DNA from: Thermoleophilaceae bacterium
GTDB taxonomy: Bacteria > Actinomycetota > Thermoleophilia > Solirubrobacterales > Thermoleophilaceae
Direction: 5' to 3'
Assembly: GCA_013696425.1 (NCBI GenBank)
Contig: JACCYP010000344.1
Location: 1-19,569, forward strand
DNA length: 19,569 bases
Positions 7,559 through 14,513 of this stretch are shown one piece after another; the first letter of the stretch is position 1; every line of letters starts with the position of its first letter. A program made the position numbers and the translations under genes. The notes under the pieces are model-generated. The model had not been told where the DNA came from, did not search any database, and saw only the letters and a list, made by a program, of their open reading frames with translations.

Positions 7559-7915
7559 CTAGACCGCGGCCGCCACCGGCGGGGCCTCGAGGAAGAACAG
7601 CTCGCATGCGACCCCCGGCTCGGTCTGGTTGGCGCTCATGAAGGCGGTCACGTTGCGGTGCGTGAGGCGCTCCACCGCCGCGGTGAACTCGTCCTGGTTC
7701 TCGGCCTGGAAAGCCACCCGCCCGTCGATCACGTCGCTGCCGTCGCCGTCGGCGACCTGGGAGGACTCGCCCTCGGTGAGGATGCCCTCGAGGACGCAGA
7801 CAACGACGTTGTCGTTGATGTAGGTGGTGGCCGTGGTGCGCTCGTGCCCGTAGAACTGGGCATAGAGCTCGACCATCGCGGCTGAGATGGCCCCGGTGAG
7901 ACGTACGTCGGTCAC
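7559..7915 (-). CDS. DUF2294 family protein
   Basis: The predicted protein has 118 aa, from a GTG start with AAAGG about 8 nt upstream. The pattern matches DUF2294 along its full length: an N-terminal helix ending in YAQFYGHERTTATTYINDN, a hydrophobic strand VVVCVLEGILTEGE, a basic/acidic helix ending in AAVERLTHRNVTAFMSANQ, and the terminal strand VACELFFLE. The family is small, cytoplasmic and of unknown biochemical role. Here it is the first gene of a two-gene unit with the ECF sigma factor (4-bp gap), so it may take part in controlling that sigma factor, though nothing in the sequence shows how. It differs from known anti-sigma factors in having no Cys-rich zinc motif and no membrane helix. 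Confidence 0.85.
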   Translation of the reverse strand: MTDVRLTGAISAAMVELYAQFYGHERTTATTYINDNVVVCVLEGILTEGESSQVADGDGSDVIDGRVAFQAENQDEFTAAVERLTHRNVTAFMSANQTEPGVACELFFLEAPPVAAAV

Positions 7916-7942
7916 TGCGGGGCCTTTCTCTCGTGAGCACCT

Positions 7943-7960
7943 GGGAGTCGGTTGACTCCC
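7943..7960. repeat. Perfect inverted repeat upstream of the DUF2294-sigma unit
   Basis: GGGAGTC (7943-7949) and GACTCCC (7954-7960) form a 7-bp perfect hairpin with loop GGTT, 28 bp before the DUF2294 start. No T-tract follows on either strand, so it is more likely an operator or 5' UTR hairpin than a terminator. Confidence 0.5.
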
Positions 7961-7987
7961 TCGCGATGCTCTTGATCTGAGTTATAG

Positions 7988-8016
7988 CCGCTTTCTGGGG
8001 AGCCTAAACCGCTTTC
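7988..8016. repeat. Direct repeat pair CCGCTTTC, 21-bp period
   Basis: CCGCTTTC occurs at 7988-7995 and again at 8009-8016, start to start 21 bp, which is two helical turns. The first copy lies between the desaturase stop and the DUF2294 start, next to TATAAC on the minus strand (a possible -10). The second copy overlaps the last codons of the desaturase. The arrangement suits binding of a protein on one face of the DNA, but it could also be chance. Confidence 0.35.
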
Positions 8017-8945
8017 GTGAGCTGTCGCTCGGCGGGTATCCGCACGACGTCCCACACCAGTCCCGTGCGCTCGAGCCCGCGGATGATCACCGCGGAGAGG
8101 TCGAACTCGCCCCGGCCGAGGCCGTGGGCGGCCGACTGCGGGAAGGCGTGGTGGTTGTTGTGCCAGGCCTCGCCGAAGGAGAGCGGTGCCAGCCAGGCGA
8201 GGTTGCGCGACTCGTCGCCGGTGTCGAAACGGCGGCGCCCGAAGACGTGGCAGAGGGAGTTGATCGAGTAGGTGGCGTGGTGGAGCAGGACGATGCGGAC
8301 GGCCCCACCCCACAGCAGACCGGTGAGGCCGCCCGCGATCGTTCCTGTAAGAGCGACGCCGAGCCCGAACGGGAACGCGAGCCCCAGCGCCACCCAGAGC
8401 ACCCAGGTTCGGTCTATGAACCTCGCGACCGGATCCTTGAGGAGGTCCGGCGCGTAACGCGCCTTGGCGCCGCGCTGAGTGTGTGAGAAGAGCCAGCCCA
8501 TGTGGGCGTGGCCGAGGCCGCGCAGGGTGTTGAGGAGCCCGCCGCCGTGATCGACGTGCGGGGAGTGGGGATCGCCGTGGCGGTCGGCGAAGGCGTGGTG
8601 CTTGCGATGGTTGGCGACCCACGAGATCACCGGGCCCTCGAGGGCGGCGGAACCGAGGGCCCCGACCACTCCCCGCACGATCGGGTTGGCCTTGAAGGCG
8701 CGATGGGTGTACAGGCGGTGGTAGCCGATCGAGATCCCCAGTCCCGCGGGGATGTATGTGGCCACGAGCACCACCAGGTCGTGCCAGTTCAGCGCGCCGC
8801 CCCACAGCTGCCACCCGGCGGCGACGAGGCCGACCACGGGAACCAGCGTCACGAAGGTGGTGAGGACGGTGTCGAGCACCGGGCTGCCGACCGGCTCGGA
8901 GTCGGCGGAGGTCGGCGCCGGAAGCGCTGCCGCGGTTTCGGCCAC
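8004..8945 (-). CDS. Acyl-CoA (delta-9 type) fatty acid desaturase
   Basis: The predicted protein has 313 aa, from a GTG start. All three His boxes of the membrane di-iron desaturases are intact: HRLYTH (H76-H81, HX4H), HRKHH (H113-H117, HX2HH) and HNNHH (H262-H266, HX2HH). The spacing and the HX4H first box are those of stearoyl-CoA/acyl-lipid delta-9 desaturases. Hydrophobic helices lie near residues 24-46, 56-75, 88-110, 180-200 and 203-222. It inserts a cis double bond into a saturated acyl chain using O2 and electrons from a ferredoxin or similar donor. It lies 48 bp downstream of the POT transporter and 88 bp upstream of the DUF2294 gene, all on the minus strand. It belongs to a different subfamily from the second desaturase at 17167-18447. 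Confidence 0.93.
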   Translation of the reverse strand: MAETAAALPAPTSADSEPVGSPVLDTVLTTFVTLVPVVGLVAAGWQLWGGALNWHDLVVLVATYIPAGLGISIGYHRLYTHRAFKANPIVRGVVGALGSAALEGPVISWVANHRKHHAFADRHGDPHSPHVDHGGGLLNTLRGLGHAHMGWLFSHTQRGAKARYAPDLLKDPVARFIDRTWVLWVALGLAFPFGLGVALTGTIAGGLTGLLWGGAVRIVLLHHATYSINSLCHVFGRRRFDTGDESRNLAWLAPLSFGEAWHNNHHAFPQSAAHGLGRGEFDLSAVIIRGLERTGLVWDVVRIPAERQLTKAV

Positions 8946-8993
8946 GAGTTGACTTCGGCTCGCGCGCGAGCCTGGATCACTCTCGTCAGCGCC

Positions 8994-10466
8994 TCAGCGC
9001 AGCCCGTCCATCAGCTTGATGATGTGCTTGGAACCGACCACCACCAGCACGCCCGCGGCGATCGCCAGCAGGCCGAGCAGGCCGAAGTAGACGCCGAGCG
9101 AGATCTCGTCGTACAGGCCCGCCACGTAGCCGCCGATCACGTCGCCGGCGGAGATCGAGAGGAACCAGATGCCCATCGTGGTGCCGACGCTCGACGCGGG
9201 GGAGAGCTTGGTGGCGGTCGAGAGCCCGACGGGCGAGATGCACAGCTCGCCGACGGTCTGCACGAAGTACACGCCGATCAGCCACATGGCCGAGGTCTTC
9301 CCGTCGCCCGCGGCGTCGGCGGCCATCATCATCACGAGGAAGGAGAAGCCGACCAGCAGCAGGCCGAGTGAGAACTTGATCGGCGTCGAGGGCTGTCTCG
9401 AGCCGAGCCTGATCCACAGCCACGCCATCACCGGCGCGAGCGCGAGGATGAAGACCGGGTTCACCGACTGGAAGAAGCTCGCCGGGAACGAGATGCCGAG
9501 GATCTCGTCGTTCACCTTGTCCTCGGCGAAGATCGACAGCGTCGAGCCCGCCTGGCAGTAGAGGATCCAGAACACGGCCGAGGCGGCGAACAGGTACACG
9601 AGCGCCTTCAGGCGACTGCGTTCGGTGCCCGTGAGCTCGGGCCTGCGGAACTGCATCACGAAGTAGCCGACCGGCACGGCGAGGATCAACACCCCGATGA
9701 CCTTCTCGATCAGGTCCGCGGAGATCTCGGTCACGAGCACGTCGAAGAGCAGCACCGCGAGGCCGAGCGCGGCGCCCGCCACCACGCCGCGCAGGATCTT
9801 GCTGCGCTCGTGATCCTTCAGCCGCTGCCCGGGCTCGGTACCGATGTCGCCCATGCTGCGGACGCCGATCCAGTACTGCAGGAGCCCGAGCGTCATGCCG
9901 ACGCCCGCGGCGGCGAAGCCCAGGCGCCAGTTCACCTCCTGCCCGAGGTAGCCGCAGATCAGCGGTGCGAGCAGGGCGCCGAGGTTGATGCCCATGTAGA
10001 AGATCGAGAAGCCGGAGTCCCGGCGGGGATCGTCGTCCGCGTAGAGGCGGCCCACCATGGCGCTCATGTTCGGCTTGAGCAGGCCTGTGCCGAGGATGAT
10101 CAGGAGCAGGCCGACGTAGATCGGCGCGGTGCCCGGCAGCGCCATCGTGAAGTGCCCGATCGCGATGACGATGCCGCCGTAGAGCACCGCCTTGCGCGCG
10201 CCGGTGATGTGGTCGGCCACCCAGCCGCCGGGCAGCGCGGCCACGTACACGAGCGCGTTGTAGAGGCCGTAGAGCGCGGCCGCCTCGGCGACGCTGAAGC
10301 CGAGGCCGCCGTCGGATTCCGGCGCCGCCAGGAACAGCACCAGGATCGCTCGCATCCCGTAAAAGGAGAAGCGCTCCCACATCTCCGTCAGGAAGAGGGT
10401 CACCAGCGCGCGCGGCTGGCCCATGAAGGTCTTCTCGCCTGCGGGCATCGCCGCTGCTGCGCTCAT
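8994..10466 (-). CDS. POT/PTR2-family proton-dependent oligopeptide transporter
   Basis: The predicted protein has 490 aa and about 14 hydrophobic segments, the size of bacterial DtpT-like transporters of the major facilitator superfamily. The proton-coupling signature ExxERFxxY appears as E28-M-W-E31-R32-F-S-F-Y36 in the first helix. The PTR2 signature region is also present (LGTGLLKPNMSAMVG, then FSIFYMGINLGALLAPLICG). It would import di- and tripeptides with protons across the cytoplasmic membrane. I place the start at the ATG at 10466, because this ATG overlaps the TGA of the upstream lipoprotein gene (ATGA), a standard coupling arrangement; a GTG 9 nt upstream is the alternative. The coupling to a lipoprotein suggests that the two products act together or are needed at similar levels. 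Confidence 0.93.
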   Translation of the reverse strand: MSAAAAMPAGEKTFMGQPRALVTLFLTEMWERFSFYGMRAILVLFLAAPESDGGLGFSVAEAAALYGLYNALVYVAALPGGWVADHITGARKAVLYGGIVIAIGHFTMALPGTAPIYVGLLLIILGTGLLKPNMSAMVGRLYADDDPRRDSGFSIFYMGINLGALLAPLICGYLGQEVNWRLGFAAAGVGMTLGLLQYWIGVRSMGDIGTEPGQRLKDHERSKILRGVVAGAALGLAVLLFDVLVTEISADLIEKVIGVLILAVPVGYFVMQFRRPELTGTERSRLKALVYLFAASAVFWILYCQAGSTLSIFAEDKVNDEILGISFPASFFQSVNPVFILALAPVMAWLWIRLGSRQPSTPIKFSLGLLLVGFSFLVMMMAADAAGDGKTSAMWLIGVYFVQTVGELCISPVGLSTATKLSPASSVGTTMGIWFLSISAGDVIGGYVAGLYDEISLGVYFGLLGLLAIAAGVLVVVGSKHIIKLMDGLR

Positions 10467-10849
10467 CCGATGCACCCCTCGAGCTCACCGGGATCGTCGA
10501 GCTCCTGCGCATCGAGGCCGCTGCCGCGCAGGGTGCCGAGCGCGGTGCGCGTGGCGCTCCAGCAGCCGTCCTCGCCCAGATCGACCCGGTAGTCGACGCG
10601 AAACACGAACGCCCGCGCGCGGACGGTGGCTTCGCAGTCGACCTGGCCGCCGCCGGAGCCCGGGGGCGCGCCGGGGCAGCGCACCCGCAGTACCTGTGAG
10701 AACGCGCCGTTCTCGCGGTTCTCGCGCCGCAGTTCGGTCGCGATGCCCTCCTCGAGTGCGCCGAGCGGCTCGGGTGAGCGCGAGTCCTCCCCGCACGCCG
10801 CGAGCGCGAGGGCCAGGACCAGGGCGGTCAGCGGGAGGAGCTGGCGCAT
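10463..10849 (-). CDS. Small secreted lipoprotein, first partner of the POT transporter
   Basis: The predicted protein has 128 aa. The N-terminus has a hydrophobic signal sequence ending in the lipobox LAAC (Cys19), followed by a charged region GEDSRSPEPLG, as expected for a lipid-anchored protein on the outer face of the membrane. The mature part (about 110 aa) contains three further Cys (in VRCPG, VDCEA and DGCWS) plus one near the C-terminus (EGCIG), so two disulfides are likely. The VxCP...VxCxA spacing loosely recalls actinobacterial DUF4333-type lipoproteins, but I cannot confirm this. The ATG start is at 10847-10849. The stop overlaps the transporter start (ATGA). The function is unknown; a peptide-capture or envelope role is speculative. 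Confidence 0.8.
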   Translation of the reverse strand: MRQLLPLTALVLALALAACGEDSRSPEPLGALEEGIATELRRENRENGAFSQVLRVRCPGAPPGSGGGQVDCEATVRARAFVFRVDYRVDLGEDGCWSATRTALGTLRGSGLDAQELDDPGELEGCIG

Positions 10850-10909
10850 CGCGACACCCTAGTACCCCGTGGCGGTCTTCACGTGGTGCTTACGAGCGGG
10901 AGCGGGGCG

Positions 10910-11317
10910 CTACTCGCGGGTGATGGTGCCGCGGCTCTCTACGCCGCCGCCGGTGAACACGTAGTCGAGTTTTTCGACATCCGGGGTGAGCACCACCTCT
11001 CCGCGACCCTTGCACTTCTCGCTGCGCCCGGAGTCGATCACCTCGCGGAAGCGGAAGGCCTCGCCGCGCTTGCCGAGGTAGGTCCACTCCCCGCGGCAGT
11101 CGAGGCCGGAGTAGCGCACGGCGCCGGCCGGGTCGGCCTCGAGGTCGCGGATGGTGGCGCGAACCGTGAATGGGTCCATGTCGCGTTGTTCGAGCGAGCC
11201 CTCCCAGGTGCCGACGATGTCGAAGGCGGCCGCGGGCGGCCCGAGGGTCTGCTCCTTCTCCCCGCAGGCGGTGAGGAGCAGGGCGCACGACAGGGTGAGG
11301 AGGAGGATGCGGGCCAC
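10910..11317 (-). CDS. Small lipocalin-like secreted lipoprotein of unknown function
   Basis: The predicted protein has 135 aa, from a GTG start at 11315-11317. The signal sequence ends in the lipobox LTAC, followed by GEKEQ, so it should be a lipid-anchored exported protein. The mature part is predicted beta-rich with the pattern IVGTWEGSL ... FTVRATI ... VRYSGLDCRGEWTYLG ... FRFREVI ... CKGRGEVVLTP ... LDYVFTGGG. This recalls small beta-barrel (lipocalin-like) lipoproteins, with two Cys that may pair. No partner or ligand is evident. Its start codon is only 24 bp from the divergent start at 11342. A longer frame running through to 12298 is not credible, because it crosses the divergent genes and turns Arg/Pro-rich. 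TATGCT (minus strand, 8 nt before the GTG) is a possible -10. Confidence 0.8.
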   Translation of the reverse strand: MARILLLTLSCALLLTACGEKEQTLGPPAAAFDIVGTWEGSLEQRDMDPFTVRATIRDLEADPAGAVRYSGLDCRGEWTYLGKRGEAFRFREVIDSGRSEKCKGRGEVVLTPDVEKLDYVFTGGGVESRGTITRE

Positions 11318-11329
11318 GGCGCAGAAGCA

Positions 11330-11344
11330 TAGGGTCGGCGCATG
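11330..11344 (+). promoter_or_regulatory. Putative leaderless promoter: -10 box, 6 nt, start codon
   Basis: TAGGGT (11330-11335) is followed by exactly 6 nt and the ATG at 11342. In actinobacteria, transcription that starts 6-7 nt after the -10 element would begin at or next to the A of this ATG, giving a leaderless mRNA. The same TANGGT-N6-start pattern occurs at 15977-15991 (minus) and 16035-16049 (plus). An AGGG at 11331-11334 could also be read as a weak SD. Confidence 0.5.
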
Positions 11345-11800
11345 ACTACGAAAGCCGAATTCAACGCAGAGGAATGGCAGACGGTCGAGCAGGGGCCGCT
11401 GTTCGCCGGTGTCCGGGTGGTGGCCGCGAGCCGCGGCGGCACGATCCGCGAGAGCCTCGCCATCGGCAAGGCCTACTCCGAGGCGCGCAAGCATCACGGC
11501 GAGAGCGAGCTGCTCGACGAGCTGGTGGCATCCCCGCCCAACGCCGATCCGAAGTCGATGCCGAGTGGCGAGGACGCCGCCACGATCACTGTCGCGCGCG
11601 TGCGCGAGGCGACCGACCTCGTGGAGGCGAAGGCCACGCCCGAGGAGGCCGAGGCGTTCAAGCGCTTCGTGCTGACCGTGGCCGAGGCGGCCGCTAACGC
11701 CCACAAGGAGGGCGGCTTCCTCGGTGTTGGAGGCGAGCGTGTGAGCGAGGCCGAGCGCAAGGCGCTCGACGAGCTCGCGGCGACGCTCGGCGTGGGCTAG
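11342..11800 (+). CDS. Uncharacterised 152-aa cytoplasmic protein
   Basis: No signal peptide or membrane helix is present. The N-terminal half has a mixed alpha/beta character (WQTVEQGPLFAGVRVVAASRGG). The second half is helical and strongly charged, with AFKRFVLTVAEAAANAHKEG and then GFLGVGGERVSEAERKALDEL. The GFLG(V/I)GG...SEAE ending is one I associate with widespread uncharacterised bacterial proteins of about this size, but I cannot give it a family name. It starts with ATG at 11342 after a possible leaderless promoter. Its TAG shares one base with the GTG of the RDD gene (TAGTG), so the two are almost certainly co-translated. It lies divergent from the lipoprotein gene at 10910-11317. 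Confidence 0.85.
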   Translation: MTTKAEFNAEEWQTVEQGPLFAGVRVVAASRGGTIRESLAIGKAYSEARKHHGESELLDELVASPPNADPKSMPSGEDAATITVARVREATDLVEAKATPEEAEAFKRFVLTVAEAAANAHKEGGFLGVGGERVSEAERKALDELAATLGVG

Positions 11801-12777
11801 TGGCCGAACCCCCACGACGGCGGGCGCTCCCGCTGCCCGCGCGGCTGCTCGGAACCGGCGCGCGCGGGGCCCAGCGGGCCGCTGAGCTGGCCGGCATCGA
11901 CGAGCTGGTGGAGCAGGCAGCCGAGGAGGCTGTGATCCGCGCGCTCGAGAGCCAGGCATTCGACCACGCCCTCCAGCGGGTGCTCGAGGGGCCGGTGGTG
12001 GAGGAGGCGGTGGCGCGCGCGCTCGAGAGCCCGGCCGTGGAACGCGCCGCCCTCGACGCGCTCGACTCCGAGCTCGTGGACAAGGTGTGGGAGCGGCTGC
12101 TCGCGAGCGACGAGGTGCAGAAGCTCGTGGAGCGGATCGCCGAGGCACCGGAGGTGCGCGCCGCGGTGGCCGCGCAGGGCGTCGGGCTGGTCGGCGACCT
12201 CGTCCGTTCGGTGCAGACGACCACCCGCCGGCTCGACACCGCCGCCGAGAGCGTCGGGCGCGGCGCTCTCTTCCACGAGCAGCGAGATGAGAAGTCAAAC
12301 GACGCCGGACCGGTCACGCGCCTGCTCGCGTTCGTTCTCGACATCGCCGCCCTGAACGGAGGCTTCCTGCTCCTCTCGGCGGTCATCGCGTCGCTGGCCG
12401 GCGCCTTCGTCGGTGATGGCGACAGCGCGAGTGCAACGGCGGTCGTCTTCGGCGCGGGCATCTGGATCACGGTGGGCGGCATCTACTTCGTCCTCTTCTG
12501 GGGCCTCGTGGGCCAGACACTCGGGATGCGCGTGGTCGGCATTGAACTTGAGTCTCCGCGCGGGCACGAGGTGGGTCTGCGGATCGCAGTGAGGCGGGTG
12601 ATAGGTCTCGCCCTTGCCGTTATCCCGTTCGGGCTCGGCCTGCTGGGCGTGTTCACGGACCCGCGCCGCCGGGGCTGGCAGGACAAGTTTGCCGGCACGA
12701 CCGTGGCTTACCGCGACATCAGCCGGCGCCCAGCCCCCTGGTCCGTGCCGGCGTCCACCGCCGACCTGCCGTCGTGA
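11800..12777 (+). CDS. RDD-family membrane protein with N-terminal 13-residue helical repeats
   Basis: The predicted protein has 325 aa, from a GTG start. Residues about 39-129 consist of seven 13-residue units (for example PVVEEAVARALES, then PAVERAALDALDS), each probably one amphipathic helix. A hinge (about 130-170) precedes the RDD domain, residues 171-310. That domain has the opening R173...D181 pattern, hydrophobic helices near 176-203, 213-236 and 264-284, and the closing block FTDPRRRGWQDKFAGTTVAY that names the family (R-D-D). RDD proteins are integral membrane proteins of mostly unknown function; some are linked to ion or compatible-solute transport. The basic, Pro-rich N-terminus (1-16) has no signal peptide, so the repeats are probably cytoplasmic. 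The TGA overlaps the next gene's GTG (GTGA). Confidence 0.9.
   Translation: MAEPPRRRALPLPARLLGTGARGAQRAAELAGIDELVEQAAEEAVIRALESQAFDHALQRVLEGPVVEEAVARALESPAVERAALDALDSELVDKVWERLLASDEVQKLVERIAEAPEVRAAVAAQGVGLVGDLVRSVQTTTRRLDTAAESVGRGALFHEQRDEKSNDAGPVTRLLAFVLDIAALNGGFLLLSAVIASLAGAFVGDGDSASATAVVFGAGIWITVGGIYFVLFWGLVGQTLGMRVVGIELESPRGHEVGLRIAVRRVIGLALAVIPFGLGLLGVFTDPRRRGWQDKFAGTTVAYRDISRRPAPWSVPASTADLPS
11914..12186 (+). repeat. Seven-unit 39-bp (13-codon) tandem coding repeat
   Basis: Residues 39-129 of the RDD protein divide exactly into seven 13-residue units. They begin QAAEEAVIR, QAFDHALQR, PVVEEAVAR, PAVERAALD, ELVDKVWER, DEVQKLVER and PEVRAAVAA. Most units end in (L/I)xx(S/G/A), often with Pro, Asp or Glu at position 1. 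The DNA copies are diverged, so this is an old protein repeat, not a simple DNA repeat. Confidence 0.75.
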
Positions 12778-13547
12778 TCGACGAACGGATGATCGGCGGC
12801 CTCCACGTCGAGGCCGTCCGCCGCGCGGGGCTGCACGCCGAACACGAGCCGCACGTGCTGTTCCAGACCTCGACGATCGGCGCGCTGCTGGAGGGCGCGT
12901 TCGACGGCGACGTGACCTTCGCGGAGCTCTCCCAGCACGGCGACCTCGGCCTCGGCACGCTGAACGGCCTCGACGGGGAGATGATCGCGCTGGAGGGCCG
13001 CTTCCTGCGGGCGGACGCCGACGGTGCGATCAGCCCGATCGCACCCGAGTCCCAGACCCCGTTCGCCGTGGTGGTGCCGTTCGAGCCCGCGATCGAGTTC
13101 GCGCTCGACGCGCCACTTGGCCACGACGAGTTCTTGGCGGCGCTCGACGAGCGCCTCGCCGGGCACGGTGCGAGCGCGGCTGTGCGCGTGGACGGCCACT
13201 TCGCGCGGGTCCACGCGCGTTCGGTCCCGCGCCAGGCGCCGCCCTACCCGACGCTCGCCGAGGCCGCTGCAACCCAGCACGTGTTCGACTTCACGGGCGT
13301 CGAGGGCACGCTGGTCGGGTTCCGTTTCCCCGACCATGTCGACGGCCTCGAGATCACCGGATGGCATCTGCACTTCATCGACGCTGCCCGGGAGCGCGGG
13401 GGGCACGTGCTCTCGTGCAGCACGGGCCCCGTACGGGTCGCGCTCGATCCATCGAGCGATCTCCACATGGAGCTGCCGACGGGTGTCGAGCTGGGCGGGC
13501 CGGGCGCGGACGCCGGCGTGCTGCGCCGGATCGAGCGCGACCCCTAG
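12774..13547 (+). CDS. budA: Alpha-acetolactate decarboxylase
   Basis: The predicted protein has 257 aa, the normal size for the family (about 235-280), from a GTG start overlapping the RDD stop (GTGA). The family blocks are in order: FQTSTIGALLEGAFDGDVTF, GDLGLGTLNGLDGEMIALEG with the conserved Glu residues, PPYPTLAEA, then FRFPDHVDGLEITGWHLHF followed by ARERGGHVL. The HxH of WHLHF and the His of GGHV are the three zinc ligands of characterised enzymes. The late Glu of HMELPTG corresponds to the C-terminal catalytic-site Glu. The enzyme converts (S)-2-acetolactate to acetoin and CO2 in the cytoplasm, draining the valine/leucine precursor pool or feeding the butanediol route. No acetolactate synthase or butanediol dehydrogenase gene is nearby. 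The TAG overlaps the convergent GST-like stop within CTAG. Confidence 0.94.
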   Translation: MIDERMIGGLHVEAVRRAGLHAEHEPHVLFQTSTIGALLEGAFDGDVTFAELSQHGDLGLGTLNGLDGEMIALEGRFLRADADGAISPIAPESQTPFAVVVPFEPAIEFALDAPLGHDEFLAALDERLAGHGASAAVRVDGHFARVHARSVPRQAPPYPTLAEAAATQHVFDFTGVEGTLVGFRFPDHVDGLEITGWHLHFIDAARERGGHVLSCSTGPVRVALDPSSDLHMELPTGVELGGPGADAGVLRRIERDP

Positions 13548-14296
13548 GCTCGCGCCTTCGGCGCTGTGGGTACCCAGCCGGCCGGGAAGGCGCCGGCGGG
13601 TATCTCGCCCTCGTACTGCGGGAACCACGTGCGCGCCACGGTCTCGGCGGGGCGGCCGGCGAGCAGCGGGAGCAGGTCGCCGACCATGAGGAGCACGCGT
13701 ACCGTCGCGCCGATCTGGAGGTCGGCCGCCGTCGGCGACTCGCCGCCGATGATCCCGCGTGCGGCCAGGTCGTCGACGTGGTCGATCTTGGCCGGCAGGC
13801 CGGCGAGGTCGTCGGCCAGCCGCGCACAGGTGATGCCGTGGTAGCGCCAGGCCTGGTGGATGTACTTCATCGCGAAGTCGGTGCCGGGCGGGTCGAGCGG
13901 CCCGCCACCGCCCATGCTGCCCATCGACTCGGGCCGGAAGTGCATCGCCCCGAAGGGCAACCGGCGGCCGAGATCCTGCAGCTCGGCATCACCCCAGCGC
14001 TCGGCCTCACGCACCGCCTCGGCGATCTCGGCCGGGTAGAGCGGCGGATCCGGCGCGAGCTCCTCGAGCCGCTCGAGGATCGCGACCGAGCCGTGCACGG
14101 TCTCGCCGTCGAGCGTCATGCCGGGCACCGTGCTGTTGCCCTCGCCGTAGAGCTCCTGCATCTCGTTCACGTGCGGACCTGGCGTGAGCACGATCCGCTC
14201 GAACTCGAGGCCCTTGTGTGCGAGTGCCTGCTCGGCCGTCTTGCAGGGGTGCGAGGGCGGGAGCACGTGCAGCTTGATGTCGTGCGCCTGGGCCAT
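13544..14296 (-). CDS. Glutathione S-transferase-like protein (thioredoxin-fold N-terminus)
   Basis: The predicted 250-aa protein has a GST layout. The N-terminal domain, about residues 1-85, has KLHVLPPSHPCKTAEQALAHKGLEFERIVL, the cis-Pro region NSTVPGMTLDGETVHGS and the VAILERLEEL helix. The helical C-terminal domain, about 95-225, ends in GESPTAADLQIGATVRVLLM, the N-capping region typical of GST C-terminal domains. Cys18 in S-H-P-C sits where Ser/Cys-type GSTs place the catalytic residue. Actinobacteria usually make mycothiol rather than glutathione, so the thiol partner is uncertain; it could act in thiol transfer or be a structural GST homologue. It is the last gene of a minus-strand unit, 12 bp after the small membrane protein. 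No SD is evident. Confidence 0.75.
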   Translation of the reverse strand: MAQAHDIKLHVLPPSHPCKTAEQALAHKGLEFERIVLTPGPHVNEMQELYGEGNSTVPGMTLDGETVHGSVAILERLEELAPDPPLYPAEIAEAVREAERWGDAELQDLGRRLPFGAMHFRPESMGSMGGGGPLDPPGTDFAMKYIHQAWRYHGITCARLADDLAGLPAKIDHVDDLAARGIIGGESPTAADLQIGATVRVLLMVGDLLPLLAGRPAETVARTWFPQYEGEIPAGAFPAGWVPTAPKARA

Positions 14297-14308
14297 CTCG
14301 GCCGCCGG

Positions 14309-14503
14309 CTAGGAGACTGTGCGGCGGAAGACGAAGTAACAGACTGCGGCGATGATCGCCGCAAGCAGCGGGATGCCGAAGCCGATGACGCCCACCACGG
14401 CGAGCACGAAGCCCACCACCGCGACCGTTCCGCTGACACCGCCGGCCACGACCATCTGGTAACCCCGCTTCTCGCGGGAGCTGCGGCTGAGCTCGCTACC
14501 CAT
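14309..14503 (-). CDS. Small membrane protein with two predicted transmembrane helices
   Basis: This 64-aa protein has a basic N-terminal segment (about residues 1-15, SRSSREKRG), then two hydrophobic stretches (about 17-39 and 40-58), the second ending in FRRTVS. By the positive-inside rule both termini would face the cytoplasm. The gene sits 10 bp after the methyltransferase stop and 12 bp before the GST-like start, a spacing typical of a real co-transcribed gene. Its hydrophobic composition is unlike shadow frames in this window. The function is unknown. Confidence 0.8.
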   Translation of the reverse strand: MGSELSRSSREKRGYQMVVAGGVSGTVAVVGFVLAVVGVIGFGIPLLAAIIAAVCYFVFRRTVS

Positions 14504-14513
14504 GCACCGAAGC

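Noticed and set aside
10910..12298. One long 462-codon minus-strand gene
   Set aside because: Only the last 135 codons look real (signal peptide, lipobox). The upstream part is Arg/Pro/Ala-rich and opposite two supported plus-strand genes.
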